From Isoptericola halalbus (GTDB lineage: Bacteria; Actinomycetota; Actinomycetes; Actinomycetales; Cellulomonadaceae), in assembly GCA_009663185.1 (NCBI GenBank), contig VJZX01000011.1:49583-113582 (forward strand): a stretch of 64,000 bases of DNA, in the 5' to 3' direction. A program made the translations under genes and the position numbers. Shown here in pieces: positions 1 to 8,121 of this stretch. The notes beneath the pieces are model-generated. The model ran no database searches and was not told the DNA's origin. It saw only the letters and a program-made list of their open reading frames with translations. Position 1 is the first letter of the stretch; every line of letters starts with the position of its first letter.

Positions 1-2513
1 ATCACGCTCCCGGCACCGCGCCCGAGACGGCCCCTGCCGTCCCGCTGCGCGAGGTCGAGCTCGCCGTCACCGGGATGACCTGCGCGTCGTGCGTCGCGCG
101 GGTCGAGCGCAAGCTGACGAAGGTCCCGGGCGTCGACGCGACGGTCAACCTGCCGCTCGAGAGCGCGCACGTCGTGCTCACGCAGCAGGTGTCGGACGAC
201 GAGCTCGTCAAGGCGGTCGAGGCCGCGGGGTACGAGGCCCGGGTGACCGGCTCGCGCTCGGTGGCCCCGGACGCGGTGGACGAGCAGGACGGGCACGAAG
301 CCGGCCACGAGGAGGCCGGGGAGCACGCCGGTCCCGTCGAGTACCGCGGCACCGACCTCCTGCGCCGCCTCCGCGTCTCGGCGGTGCTCACCGTCCCGGT
401 GCTGGCCCTGTCGATGATCCCCGCGCTGCAGCTCACCGGCTGGCAGTGGATCGTTGCGGCGCTCGCGCTCCCCGTCGTCACGTGGGGCGCCTGGCCGTTC
501 CACGTCGCGGCGGTGCGCGCGGCGCGCCACGGGGCCTCGACCATGGACACCCTGGTGTCGGTAGGCGTGACGGCGGCGACCCTGTGGTCGCTGTGGGCGC
601 TGCTCCTTGGCGGCGCCGGTGAGCTCGGCATGCGCATGGAGGCCACGCTGCTCCCGAGCCGGGAGCACACGGGCATGCCCGAGCTCTACTTCGAGGTTGC
701 GGCCGTCGTCACCACGTTCCTGCTGGCCGGCCGCTATGCCGAGCACCGCTCCAAGCGGCGCGCGGGCGACGCCCTGCGCTCGCTGCTCGAGCTCGGGGCG
801 AAGGATGCCGAGCGGGTCACGCTCGGGTCGGACGGCCGCCCGGCGGTCGGGCCCGGCGGCGGGTGGGTCACCGAGCGTGTGCCCGTCGCGGTGCTGCACA
901 CGGGCGACGCGTTCACCGTCCGGCCGGGCGAGAAGGTCGCGACCGACGGCGTCGTGCTCTCCGGGACCTCCGCCGTCGACACTTCGCTGCTCACGGGTGA
1001 GCCCGTGCCCGTCGACGTGGGCCCGGGTGACGCCGTCACGGGCGCGACGGTCAACACCTCGGGCCACCTGCTCGTGCAGGCCACGCGCGTGGGCTCGAAG
1101 ACGACGCTTGCTCAGATCAGCCGGCTCGTCGCGCAGGCGCAGACCGGCAAGGCGCCCGTGCAGCGCCTGGCGGACCGGATCTCGGCGGTGTTCGTGCCGG
1201 TCGCGTTCGGGATCGCGGTGCTGACGCTCGCCGGGTGGCTCCTGGCCGGGGCGAGCCCGCAGTTCGCCTTCACGGCCGCGGTCGCGGTCCTCATCATCGC
1301 CTGCCCGTGCGCGCTCGGGCTCGCGACGCCCACGGCTCTGCTGGTCGGCACGGGCCGCGGCGCGCAGCTCGGCGTGCTCATCAAGGGCCCCGAGATCCTC
1401 GAGTCGACGCGCCGCATCGACACCGTGGTGCTCGACAAGACCGGCACCGTCACCGAGGGCCGCATGCGGCTCGAGCGCGTGACGCCCGCCGACGGCATCG
1501 ACCCCGACGAGGCGCTCCGCTACGCCGGCGCCGTCGAGGCGATGAGCGAGCACCCAGTCGCGCAGGCGATCGCGTCCGCGGCCCGCGAGCTGTCAGACGC
1601 CGGTGACCCCAGAGCGTCATCCCCTTCTGACAGCTCCACGGAGGAGTCGGAGGAGTCGGAGCAGGAGCAGGAGCAGGAGCAGGAGCGGGGGGCGCTGGAG
1701 GTCACGGGGTTCGTCGCGACGCCGGGCGGCGGCGTCGAGGGCCTCGTGCGCGCCGCGCACTCCGGCCTCGGCACGGGTGGTGCCGGCACGGGCACGACGG
1801 CGGCGCTCGCGCTCAACGCGCGCCGGGTCGTCGTGGGGCGGCTCACCTGGCTCGACGGGAGCGACGTGCGTGTCCCGGACGAGGTGCGTGCTGCCGTCGA
1901 GAGGGCCGAGGAGTCCGGGGCGACGACCGTCGTCGTCGCGTGGGACGGCACCGCGCGCGCGGTGCTCGAGCTGCGCGACCCGGTCAAGGCGACGTCCGCG
2001 CAGGCGGTCGCCGAGCTGATCGAGCTCGGGCTGCGGCCCGTGCTGCTCACCGGCGACTCTCAGGGTGCGGCGCGCGAGGCGGCGCGGCAGGTCGGGATCG
2101 CGCAGTCCGACGTCGTCGCGCGCGTGCTGCCGCAGGACAAGACGCGCGCCGTGGCCCGGCTCCAGGCGGAGGGCCGCGTGGTGGCGATGGTCGGCGACGG
2201 CGTGAACGACGCAGCGGCGCTCGCCACGGCCGACCTCGGCCTGGCGATGGGCACGGGCACGGACGTCGCGATCGAGGCGAGCGACATCACGCTCGTGCGC
2301 GGCGACCTGCGTGCCGCGCCGACGGCCGTGCGGCTGTCCCGCGCGACGCTGCGGGTCATCAAGCAGAACCTGTTCTGGGCGTTCGCGTACAACACCGCGG
2401 CGATCCCGCTCGCGGCGGCCGGGCTGCTCAACCCGATGATCGCGGGCGCGGCCATGGCCGCGTCGTCGGTCCTCGTGGTGAGCAACTCGCTGCGCCTGCG
2501 CCACGCCGGCTGA
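1..2513 (+). CDS. copA: Copper-exporting P1B-type ATPase, 5' end outside window
   Basis: Exports Cu+ (or Ag+) across the cytoplasmic membrane using ATP. The frame is already open at the window edge and typical pre-HMA sequence (VELAVTG) precedes the first ATG at 75, so the true start lies upstream. In order: an HMA metal-binding domain with MTCASC, membrane helices, the A-domain TGEP motif near 993, the CPC ion-binding helix near 1302, the DKTGT phosphorylation site near 1434, the SEHP motif near 1545 and GDGVND near 2193. The C-terminal MAASS helix is typical of CopA. An acidic EES/EQ tract sits in the nucleotide-binding domain. The family is certain; Cu+ specificity rests on CPC plus the HMA motif. 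Confidence 0.9.
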   Translation, partial: HAPGTAPETAPAVPLREVELAVTGMTCASCVARVERKLTKVPGVDATVNLPLESAHVVLTQQVSDDELVKAVEAAGYEARVTGSRSVAPDAVDEQDGHEAGHEEAGEHAGPVEYRGTDLLRRLRVSAVLTVPVLALSMIPALQLTGWQWIVAALALPVVTWGAWPFHVAAVRAARHGASTMDTLVSVGVTAATLWSLWALLLGGAGELGMRMEATLLPSREHTGMPELYFEVAAVVTTFLLAGRYAEHRSKRRAGDALRSLLELGAKDAERVTLGSDGRPAVGPGGGWVTERVPVAVLHTGDAFTVRPGEKVATDGVVLSGTSAVDTSLLTGEPVPVDVGPGDAVTGATVNTSGHLLVQATRVGSKTTLAQISRLVAQAQTGKAPVQRLADRISAVFVPVAFGIAVLTLAGWLLAGASPQFAFTAAVAVLIIACPCALGLATPTALLVGTGRGAQLGVLIKGPEILESTRRIDTVVLDKTGTVTEGRMRLERVTPADGIDPDEALRYAGAVEAMSEHPVAQAIASAARELSDAGDPRASSPSDSSTEESEESEQEQEQEQERGALEVTGFVATPGGGVEGLVRAAHSGLGTGGAGTGTTAALALNARRVVVGRLTWLDGSDVRVPDEVRAAVERAEESGATTVVVAWDGTARAVLELRDPVKATSAQAVAELIELGLRPVLLTGDSQGAAREAARQVGIAQSDVVARVLPQDKTRAVARLQAEGRVVAMVGDGVNDAAALATADLGLAMGTGTDVAIEASDITLVRGDLRAAPTAVRLSRATLRVIKQNLFWAFAYNTAAIPLAAAGLLNPMIAGAAMAASSVLVVSNSLRLRHAG
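1641..1688 (+). repeat. In-frame GAGGAGTCG/GAGCAG microsatellite within copA
   Basis: Two copies of GAGGAGTCG are followed by four copies of GAGCAG and one GAGCGG, all in frame, encoding EES EES then (EQ)4 ER. The tract lies between the SEHP motif and the rest of the nucleotide-binding domain. Gain or loss of a unit keeps the frame, so its length could vary between strains without inactivating the pump. Confidence 0.85.
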
Positions 2514-2516
2514 CGT

Positions 2517-2574
2517 TGTGAGCGGAGTCTTGGCCCGGTCGGCGACCCCCGACCGGGCCAAGACTCCGCTCACA
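2517..2574. terminator. Perfect 26-bp inverted repeat after copA
   Basis: Two 26-base arms (2517-2542 and 2549-2574), starting TGTGAGCGGAGTC, pair perfectly across a 6-base loop, four bases after the copA stop codon. There is no T-run on the + strand, so this is a strong hairpin of non-canonical terminator type. Its arms are unusually long for a terminator. Confidence 0.65.
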
Positions 2575-2593
2575 GCACCCGGGCCCGGCGCCC

Positions 2594-2599
2594 TACGCT
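2594..2599 (+). promoter_or_regulatory. Leaderless -10 hexamer TACGCT for the CPBP gene
   Basis: TACGCT ends 6 bases before the GTG at 2606, the spacing expected of a leaderless transcript. No Shine-Dalgarno sequence is present. Confidence 0.5.
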
Positions 2600-2605
2600 G
2601 GGCGC

Positions 2606-3418
2606 GTGTCCGCCGTCGTCCCCGACCCCTCCCCCATGACCGCCCGCACGCCGCGCGAACGCCGGCGCATCGGCGCCGAGATCTGGATCGTCCTGGGCCT
2701 GAGCCTGGGCCAGTCGGCCGTGTACGCCGTGGTCAACATCGTCGCGCGCCTGACCGCCACCACGCCGCTCGCCCAGCAGACGGCCACGCTCAACGCGAGC
2801 CAGTCCGAACGGCCGCTGCTCGACCTGACCTACCAGCTGCTCGGCATCGGGTTCGCCCTCGTCCCGGTCGCGCTCGCGCTCTTCCTGCTCAGCGCGCGGG
2901 GGACGAGCGGGCTCGCCGCGCTCGGTATCGACCGCGCGCGGCCCGGGCGCGACGTCGCGTGGGGCGTGGGCCTCGCCGCGGCGATCGGCATCCCCGGACT
3001 CGCGTTCTACGCGCTCGGCCGGCTGCTCGGGATCACCGTGTCGGTGCAGGCCAGCGCGCTGAACGAGCACTGGTGGACCGTGCCTGTCCTGATCCTGGCC
3101 GCGGGAAAGAACGCGCTGCTCGAGGAGGTCATCGCCGTCGGGTACCTCTTCGAGCGGACGCGCGACCTCGGGTGGGCCCGCGTCCAGCTCATCGCCGCGA
3201 GCTCGCTCCTGCGCGGGGCGTACCACCTGTACCAGGGCATCGGGCCGTTCCTCGGGAACGTCGTCATGGGCCTGCTGTTCTCGTGGTTCTACACCTCGCG
3301 CTGGGGTCGACGGCGCGTTCTGCCGCTCGTCGTCGCGCACCTGCTGCTCGACGTCGTCGCGTTCGTCGGGTACGCGCTCGTGCCGGCCGAGTGGCGCACG
3401 GCGCTCGGGATCACCTGA
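2606..3418 (+). CDS. CPBP-family intramembrane glutamic protease
   Basis: Predicted polytopic membrane protease of the CPBP (Abi/CAAX-like) family, 270 residues. Motif 1 appears as EEVIAVGYLFER (about residues 171-183), motif 2 as RGAYHLYQG, and motif 3 as VVAHLLLD, giving the conserved Glu pair and His residues. Motif 1 departs from the usual EExxxR spacing. Several hydrophobic helices are evident from about residue 28 onward. The GTG at 2606 is chosen because of the TACGCT hexamer 6 bases upstream; an ATG at 2637 (MTARTPRERRR) is the alternative. It is flanked by copA and the flippase-like gene without sharing an operon. The substrate is unknown. Confidence 0.8.
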   Translation: MSAVVPDPSPMTARTPRERRRIGAEIWIVLGLSLGQSAVYAVVNIVARLTATTPLAQQTATLNASQSERPLLDLTYQLLGIGFALVPVALALFLLSARGTSGLAALGIDRARPGRDVAWGVGLAAAIGIPGLAFYALGRLLGITVSVQASALNEHWWTVPVLILAAGKNALLEEVIAVGYLFERTRDLGWARVQLIAASSLLRGAYHLYQGIGPFLGNVVMGLLFSWFYTSRWGRRRVLPLVVAHLLLDVVAFVGYALVPAEWRTALGIT

Positions 3419-3458
3419 CCCGCGTGCGAATACCCAGGCCTGATCCGCCCTCGCGACA

Positions 3459-3464
3459 TAAACT
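3459..3464 (+). promoter_or_regulatory. Leaderless -10 hexamer TAAACT
   Basis: TAAACT ends 7 bases before the ATG at 3472 of the flippase-like gene. No ribosome-binding site is visible between them. Confidence 0.55.
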
Positions 3465-3471
3465 CGCCGAC

Positions 3472-6177
3472 ATGTCCGGAGCGAGCGCCGCTGGCCCTGT
3501 GCGCGACCCCGCACACGACCCGGCGCCCCCCACGGGGCCCCTGCAGGCCCTGCTCGGCGGCGACGTGACCGCGGGCGAGAAGTCGGCCGACCTCGTCCGT
3601 GTCGTCGACACGCCCGAGACCAGGGTCCGGCATCCGTCAGACCTGCTCGGCATGGTCCTCAGCGCGCTGGGCGTCGCGCTCGTGCTCGTGCTGTCCGTCG
3701 TCGCGCACGCCACGACGGAGGGCGTCACCCAGGACGTGCAGGGGTTCAACACGCTGCTCGGTCGCATCCTGTTCATCCCCGTCGCGCTGCTCGAGGGCCT
3801 CGTCGTGCTGTTCGTCCCGGCCGCCGTCCTCATCGAGCTGGGCGTGCGCCGGCTCGGCCGGCAGGTCGTCGAGTCGATCTGCGCGGCCGCCGTGGGACTG
3901 ATCCTCGGGATCGTCGCGGGCGTCCTCGTCGTGCGCCTGGGCAGCGACGAGCTCGTGCGCGGGCTGTCGGTGTGGCGGGACGGCCGGTGGACCCTGACGA
4001 TCCCCGGCTACGTCTCCGCGATCGCGGGCCTCCTCACGACGGCGGGCCCGCGCACCCGCCGGCGCACGGTGCGCTGGTCGTGGAACGTGCTCTACCTCGC
4101 GCTGTTCATCGTCCTCATCACAGGTCAGGTCTCGTTGCCGGGCATCCTGGTAGCGCTCCTGCTCGGGCGGTTCGCCGGCCAGGCCGTCCAGTACGTCTCG
4201 GGCGTGCGCAGCGAGCGCGCGTACGGCGCCGACCTCGTCGCGGCCGTGCGGCGCGCCGGCTTCCGGCCGACCGCGCTCGTGCGGGTGCGCGACGTCTCGA
4301 CCGCCGCGAGTCCCGAGGTGCCCGACGACGTCACGTCCTACGACGCCGCGGGCGAGGTCGCGGCACGCAGCACGTTCGGCCGCCTCCGCGTGCCGGGCGT
4401 CCCGCCCGTGCTCGCGCCGCCCGCACCCGCGCCGCTCGACCTCGCCGACGACGCGCAGGCCGGGACACCGCCGTCGGACCCCGCGGCCGTGGCGCTCACC
4501 CGCGCGGGCGACAACCGCGTCTACGCGATGTTCGACGACGGCGGCGTGCGGCGTGACGTCGTCGTGCTCGACGGCGACCGGCAGGTCATGGGCGCCGTGC
4601 AGCGCCTGTGGCGCGCGCTGCGGCTGCGCGGGTTCGAGGGCCGCGCGTCGATCTCGCTCAAGGCCGCGGCCGAGCGCACGGCACTGCTCGCGTACGCGGC
4701 GGCGTCGGCGGGCGTGCGCACGCCGCGGCTGCTGGGGATCGGCGTCGCGGACGACTCGGTCGTGCTGGTCCAGGAGCACGCGCGCGGCGCGGTCTCCCTG
4801 CGCGACCTGCCCGACGAGGAGCTCGCCGGCGAGCGCGGCGACGCCGTCCTGGCCCGGGCGTGGGAGCAGCTCGGACGCGCGCACGCTGCCGGGGTGACGC
4901 ACCACGCGCTGACGCCCGACGTCGTCCTCGTGCACCGCGACGGCCGCGGCGACGCGCATGTCTGGCTCACGGGCTGGGAGCAGGGCGAGATCACCTCGGG
5001 CGCGCTCTCGCGCCGGATGGACCTCACGCAGATGCTCGCGCTGCTCGCGCTGCGGGTCGGGGCGCGGCGGGCCATCGCCTCGGCCGTGCGGGCGCTGCCC
5101 GCCGAGGACATCGCCGCGATCGGCCCGCTGCTGCAGTCGATCGCGCTGCCCCCTGCTACGCGGGTCGAGGTGCGGCGCGTCAAGGGTCTGCTCGACGAGC
5201 TGCGCGAGGAGCTCGTCGCTCGGCTGCCGCAGGCCGACGTGCAGCCGCAGAACATCACCCGGTTCGGCGCGCGCACCGTCGTCATGGTCACGCTGACGAT
5301 CGTCGCGATCTCCGTGCTCGTCACGACGATGAACTTCGAGGAGATCGCCGCGGCGGTCCGCACCGCGAACCCGTGGTGGGTCGCCGTCGCGTTCGCGCTC
5401 GGTGCCGTGACGTGGTTGGGCGCCGCGCTGACGTTCGTCGCGTTCTCGCCCGGGCGGCTGCCCGTGTGGCGGACGACGCTCACCCAGATGGCCGGGTCGT
5501 TCGTCGCGCTGGCGGCGCCCGCCGGTATCGGCCCCGCCGCGCTCAACCTGCGGATGCTCACGCGCCGCGGCGTCTCGACGCCCATGGCCGTGGCGACGGT
5601 GGCGCTCGTGCAGGTCTCGCAGTTCGTCGTCACGGTGCTGCTGCTCGTGGTGCTGTCGATCTTCACTGGCTCGGGCGGCATCGTCGAGCTGCCGTCGACG
5701 ACGGTCCTCCTCGCGATCGCCGGCGTCGGGATCGTCGTGGTCGCCGTGCTGCTCGTGCCGCCCGCCCGCCGCTGGGCGTGGGACCGCGCCCGGCCGACCC
5801 TCGAGCAGGTCTGGCCGCGTCTGTCCCAGATGCTGGGCCAGCCCACGCGCCTGGCGCTCGGCCTGGGCGGCAACGTCGTCATGACGCTCGGCTACGTGCT
5901 CGCGTTCGACGCCGCGCTGGCCGCCTTCGGGCGGTCGCTGTCGCTCGTCGACGTCGCGGTCATCTACCTCGTCGGCAACGCGCTCGGCGCGCTCCTCCCG
6001 ACCCCGGGTGGCCTCGGCGGCGTCGAGGGTGCGCTGACGGCGGGGCTCACCGCAGCGGGCATCCCGGCGTCGATCGCGTTCTCGGTGACGATCCTCTACC
6101 GGCTGGTCACCTACTGGGGCCGCGTTCCGATCGGCTGGGTCGCCATGCGCCACCTCGAGCGCAAGGGCGCCCTGTAG
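3472..6177 (+). CDS. Flippase-like (LPG synthase TM-type) protein with central pseudokinase domain
   Basis: A 901-residue membrane protein. Residues about 60-245 hold several helices; residues about 350-520 resemble a kinase/APH fold; residues about 620-895 form the lysylphosphatidylglycerol-synthase-type transmembrane domain (UPF0104), with the LLPTPGGLGGVEG signature near the end. The kinase-like region seems inactive: the catalytic loop reads THHALTPDVVLV (about residue 477) where HxD is expected, and the Mg2+-binding motif reads LTGWEQG (about residue 499) instead of DFG. UPF0104 domains elsewhere flip or accompany lipids in the cell envelope. The ATG at 3472 is preferred over upstream frame because of the TAAACT hexamer. 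Substrate and partner are unknown. Confidence 0.75.
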   Translation: MSGASAAGPVRDPAHDPAPPTGPLQALLGGDVTAGEKSADLVRVVDTPETRVRHPSDLLGMVLSALGVALVLVLSVVAHATTEGVTQDVQGFNTLLGRILFIPVALLEGLVVLFVPAAVLIELGVRRLGRQVVESICAAAVGLILGIVAGVLVVRLGSDELVRGLSVWRDGRWTLTIPGYVSAIAGLLTTAGPRTRRRTVRWSWNVLYLALFIVLITGQVSLPGILVALLLGRFAGQAVQYVSGVRSERAYGADLVAAVRRAGFRPTALVRVRDVSTAASPEVPDDVTSYDAAGEVAARSTFGRLRVPGVPPVLAPPAPAPLDLADDAQAGTPPSDPAAVALTRAGDNRVYAMFDDGGVRRDVVVLDGDRQVMGAVQRLWRALRLRGFEGRASISLKAAAERTALLAYAAASAGVRTPRLLGIGVADDSVVLVQEHARGAVSLRDLPDEELAGERGDAVLARAWEQLGRAHAAGVTHHALTPDVVLVHRDGRGDAHVWLTGWEQGEITSGALSRRMDLTQMLALLALRVGARRAIASAVRALPAEDIAAIGPLLQSIALPPATRVEVRRVKGLLDELREELVARLPQADVQPQNITRFGARTVVMVTLTIVAISVLVTTMNFEEIAAAVRTANPWWVAVAFALGAVTWLGAALTFVAFSPGRLPVWRTTLTQMAGSFVALAAPAGIGPAALNLRMLTRRGVSTPMAVATVALVQVSQFVVTVLLLVVLSIFTGSGGIVELPSTTVLLAIAGVGIVVVAVLLVPPARRWAWDRARPTLEQVWPRLSQMLGQPTRLALGLGGNVVMTLGYVLAFDAALAAFGRSLSLVDVAVIYLVGNALGALLPTPGGLGGVEGALTAGLTAAGIPASIAFSVTILYRLVTYWGRVPIGWVAMRHLERKGAL

Positions 6178-6179
6178 CC

Positions 6180-6205
6180 CTCCGCAACGTGCCTCCGCAA
6201 CGTGC
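6180..6205. repeat. Tandem 13-bp direct repeat CTCCGCAACGTGC x2
   Basis: Two exact adjacent copies, 6180-6192 and 6193-6205, immediately after the stop codon of the flippase-like gene and running into the following palindrome. Confidence 0.85.
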
Positions 6206-6261
6206 GTGCTGACTTTTCCCTCACAGGGGCGATATGAGGAAAGAGTCAGCACGCACGTTGC
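6197..6261. terminator. Long inverted repeat, 27-bp arms
   Basis: Arms 6197-6223 and 6235-6261 (GCAACGTGCGTGCTGACT at the outer end) pair over 27 positions with two mismatches, at least one of which would be a G-U wobble in RNA, around an 11-base loop. It lies between two convergent genes and probably ends the flippase-like transcript, although there is no T-run. Confidence 0.6.
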
Positions 6262-6275
6262 CTGACGGAAGACGC

Positions 6276-6317
6276 GGAAGGCCCGCCGCTCGCGGCAGAG
6301 CGAGCGGCGGGCCTTCC
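6276..6317. terminator. Bidirectional terminator between the flippase-like gene and hup
   Basis: Perfect 18-bp arms (GGAAGGCCCGCCGCTCGC and its complement) surround a 6-base loop, 28 bases past the hup stop codon on the - strand. This GC-rich hairpin is positioned to end hup transcription and to back up the preceding palindrome on the + strand. Confidence 0.7.
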
Positions 6318-6344
6318 AGGACGCTGACGAAGGTCAGCGGCAGG

Positions 6345-6626
6345 TCACTTGGCGACCGACTTCTTCAGCAGCGAGCCGGCGCTGATCTTCACGCCGTAGC
6401 CGGCGGGGATCGAGATCTCCTCGCCCGTGCGCGGGTTGCGGCCCGTACGGGCGGCACGCTCGACACGCTCGACGGACAGCAGGCCGGTGACCTTGACCGC
6501 CTCGCCCTTGCCGAGGGACTCGATCAGGACCTCCTGGAACGCGTTGAGGGCGCTCTCCGTGTCCGCCTTGCTGAGGCCGGACTTGGCAGCGATGGCCGAG
6601 ACGAGCTCGGACTTGTTCAGCGACAT
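6345..6626 (-). CDS. hup: HU-family nucleoid DNA-binding protein
   Basis: A 93-residue histone-like protein that binds and bends DNA as a dimer. The sequence has the canonical helical N-terminus (MSLNKSELVSAIAAKSGLS), the GLLSVERVERAARTGRNPRTGEEI beta-arm region with the conserved RNP tip, and a short KKSVAK tail. It lacks the long lysine/alanine-rich C-terminal extension found in mycobacterial HupB. The ATG at 6626 is preceded by AGAAGGGA, a good ribosome-binding site, so the ten extra upstream codons are not used. It is monocistronic, with its own terminator. Confidence 0.95.
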   Translation of the reverse strand: MSLNKSELVSAIAAKSGLSKADTESALNAFQEVLIESLGKGEAVKVTGLLSVERVERAARTGRNPRTGEEISIPAGYGVKISAGSLLKKSVAK

Positions 6627-6806
6627 GCGAATCCCTTCTGACGGATCACGACGCACGGGACCCGAGCGTCGTCACGTTCTCCAGTCTGCCCGGCACGAGG
6701 CCGGAAGACCGGGAACACACTAAGGAACATCGGCGGTTTCATGCGACTTTTCGCGCGCGCGGCGTGGCAGATCCCCGCGCCGGCGCTCACCTGGCGTCGT
6801 CGCCGA

Positions 6807-6812
6807 TAGGCT
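6807..6812 (+). promoter_or_regulatory. Putative idi -10 element TAGGCT
   Basis: TAGGCT lies 29 bases before the idi ATG and would leave a short leader that contains the GAGGAGG ribosome-binding site. No clear -35 is seen. Confidence 0.4.
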
Positions 6813-6841
6813 GGCGAGGTTCCCCACCGAGGAGGTCCGTG

Positions 6842-7390
6842 ATGGTTCGGCCCCCGGACGAGGTCGTGCTGCTGGCCGACGACGGCACGCCCGTCGGCAC
6901 CGCGCCGCGCGCGACCGTGCACCATGAGGACACGCCGCTGCACCTGGCGTTCTCGTGCTACCTGCTCGACGACGGCGGCCGGGTCCTGCTCACCCGTCGC
7001 GCGCTGGTCAAGCGCACCTGGCCGGGCGTGTGGACGAACGCGTTCTGCGGCCACCCGCGCCCCGGCGAGGCCTTCGAGGACGCGGTCCACCGGTATGCGC
7101 GCCACGAGCTGGGGACGACGGTGACCCGCGTGCGGCCCGTCCTGCCCGACTTCCGGTACCGCGCGGTCGACGCCGGCGGGGTCGTCGAGAACGAGGTGTG
7201 CCCCGTCTACGCCGCGCGTCTCGAGGGCCTGCTCGCGCCCAACCCGGACGAGGTCATGGACCACCGCTGGGTCGCGGTCGACGAGATGCTCGATGCCGTG
7301 GCGGCCGCGCCGTGGGCGCTGAGTCCGTGGATGGTCGAGCAGGTCGGGCGCTTCTCGGAGACCGGCCGGTTAACACTCCTGGCGGCGTGA
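6842..7390 (+). CDS. idi: Isopentenyl-diphosphate delta-isomerase, type 1
   Basis: Interconverts isopentenyl and dimethylallyl diphosphate for isoprenoid synthesis. At 182 residues it has the length of the E. coli enzyme. The Nudix-type fold carries the catalytic cysteine in NAFCGHPRPGE (Cys69) and the acid pair in VENEVCPVYAA (Glu116/Glu118). The ATG at 6842 is chosen for its GAGGAGG ribosome-binding site 7 bases upstream; a GTG directly before it is in frame. The 3' end overlaps the convergent ATPase gene by 21 bases. No other isoprenoid genes are nearby. Confidence 0.95.
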   Translation: MVRPPDEVVLLADDGTPVGTAPRATVHHEDTPLHLAFSCYLLDDGGRVLLTRRALVKRTWPGVWTNAFCGHPRPGEAFEDAVHRYARHELGTTVTRVRPVLPDFRYRAVDAGGVVENEVCPVYAARLEGLLAPNPDEVMDHRWVAVDEMLDAVAAAPWALSPWMVEQVGRFSETGRLTLLAA

Positions 7391-7795
7391 CCGCAGGCTG
7401 AGGCGCCACTCGTTGCGGTCGCCCCGGCGCGTGCGGCTCAGCTCGTCCACCGCCCGCCGGACGAGCAGCAGGCCCCGCCCGCCGGTGGCGAGAACCGGCG
7501 GGTCGGGCGGCTCGAGGTCGACCATGACATCGGTGGCGTCGTCGACGATCTCGGCGTCGAGCGTCGTGCCCCCCGCGCGCAGCGCGGCGGACACGTGCAC
7601 CGGGCCGGGGCCGGTCGGGGTCGCGTGCCGCACGATGTTCGTCAGCACCTCGACGACAGCGGTCTCAAAGCGGATGCGCGCGGCGTCGGGCACGTCGGAC
7701 GCCGCGCGCCACAGCTCCTCGAACGCCTCGTGCAGCTCCTCGAGCAGGCCCGGTTCGGCCGGCCCCTCGAACCGCACCGCGTGATCGTCAGGCAT
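7370..7795 (-). CDS. RsbW/SpoIIAB-like ATP-binding anti-sigma / serine kinase homologue
   Basis: A 141-residue GHKL-type ATPase of the partner-switching class, expected to phosphorylate a STAS protein. The N-box is present as VVEVLTNIVRHA (about residues 48-59) and the G2 box as TGGRGLLLVRRAVDEL (about 103-118). The G1 box is weak: IVDDATDV has Ala where a Gly is usual. Its ATG overlaps the stop of the upstream STAS gene by 8 bases, implying translational coupling, and both follow the glycosyltransferase gene. Family knowledge makes the STAS protein its likely substrate; whether a sigma factor or the polysaccharide enzyme is the downstream target cannot be told from sequence. Confidence 0.85.
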   Translation of the reverse strand: MPDDHAVRFEGPAEPGLLEELHEAFEELWRAASDVPDAARIRFETAVVEVLTNIVRHATPTGPGPVHVSAALRAGGTTLDAEIVDDATDVMVDLEPPDPPVLATGGRGLLLVRRAVDELSRTRRGDRNEWRLSLRSRRQEC

Positions 7796-8120
7796 CGAGC
7801 GCTTCCTCGACGCTGTCGAAAGGCCGCAGGACGCGGTCCATCGTCGTCAGCTCGAGCACCGTGGAAACCTGCTCGGTGGGCCGGGCGATCCGTAGGTCGC
7901 CGCCCGCCGTGCGGGCACTGCGCAGGCCGCCGACGAGCGCGCCCAGCCCCGAGGAGTCCATGAACGCCGTCTCGCCGAGGTCCACGACCACGAGCGTCCG
8001 CCCGGAGCCCACGGCCCGCTCGACGAGCGCCTTGAGCTCGGGGGCCGACGCCATCGTCAGCCGCCCGCGCGGCACGATGACGGCGGCCGTGCCGTCGACC
8101 TCCTGAGTTTCGTACTCCAC
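7788..8120 (-). CDS. STAS-domain anti-sigma factor antagonist
   Basis: A 110-residue single-domain STAS protein (SpoIIAA/RsbV type). The phosphorylation loop reads FMDSSGLGALVGGL (about residues 53-66), with the conserved serine pair that RsbW-type kinases modify and SpoIIE-type phosphatases restore. The start is GTG, one base after the glycosyltransferase stop, with GGAGCGAG as ribosome-binding site. Kinase, STAS and divergent phosphatase together form a complete partner-switching set. Confidence 0.9.
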   Translation of the reverse strand: MEYETQEVDGTAAVIVPRGRLTMASAPELKALVERAVGSGRTLVVVDLGETAFMDSSGLGALVGGLRSARTAGGDLRIARPTEQVSTVLELTTMDRVLRPFDSVEEALDA

Positions 8121-8121
8121 C

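Noticed and set aside
2518..3471. Upstream extension of the flippase-like ORF across the CPBP gene
   Set aside because: It reads the CPBP gene in another frame and gives Arg/Pro-rich non-protein-like sequence; the real start at 3472 has a -10 hexamer.
3637..6252. Long - strand ORF of 871 codons opposite the flippase-like gene
   Set aside because: High-GC shadow frame, dominated by Arg, Glu, Asp and Gln without domains; the + strand gene is clearly real.
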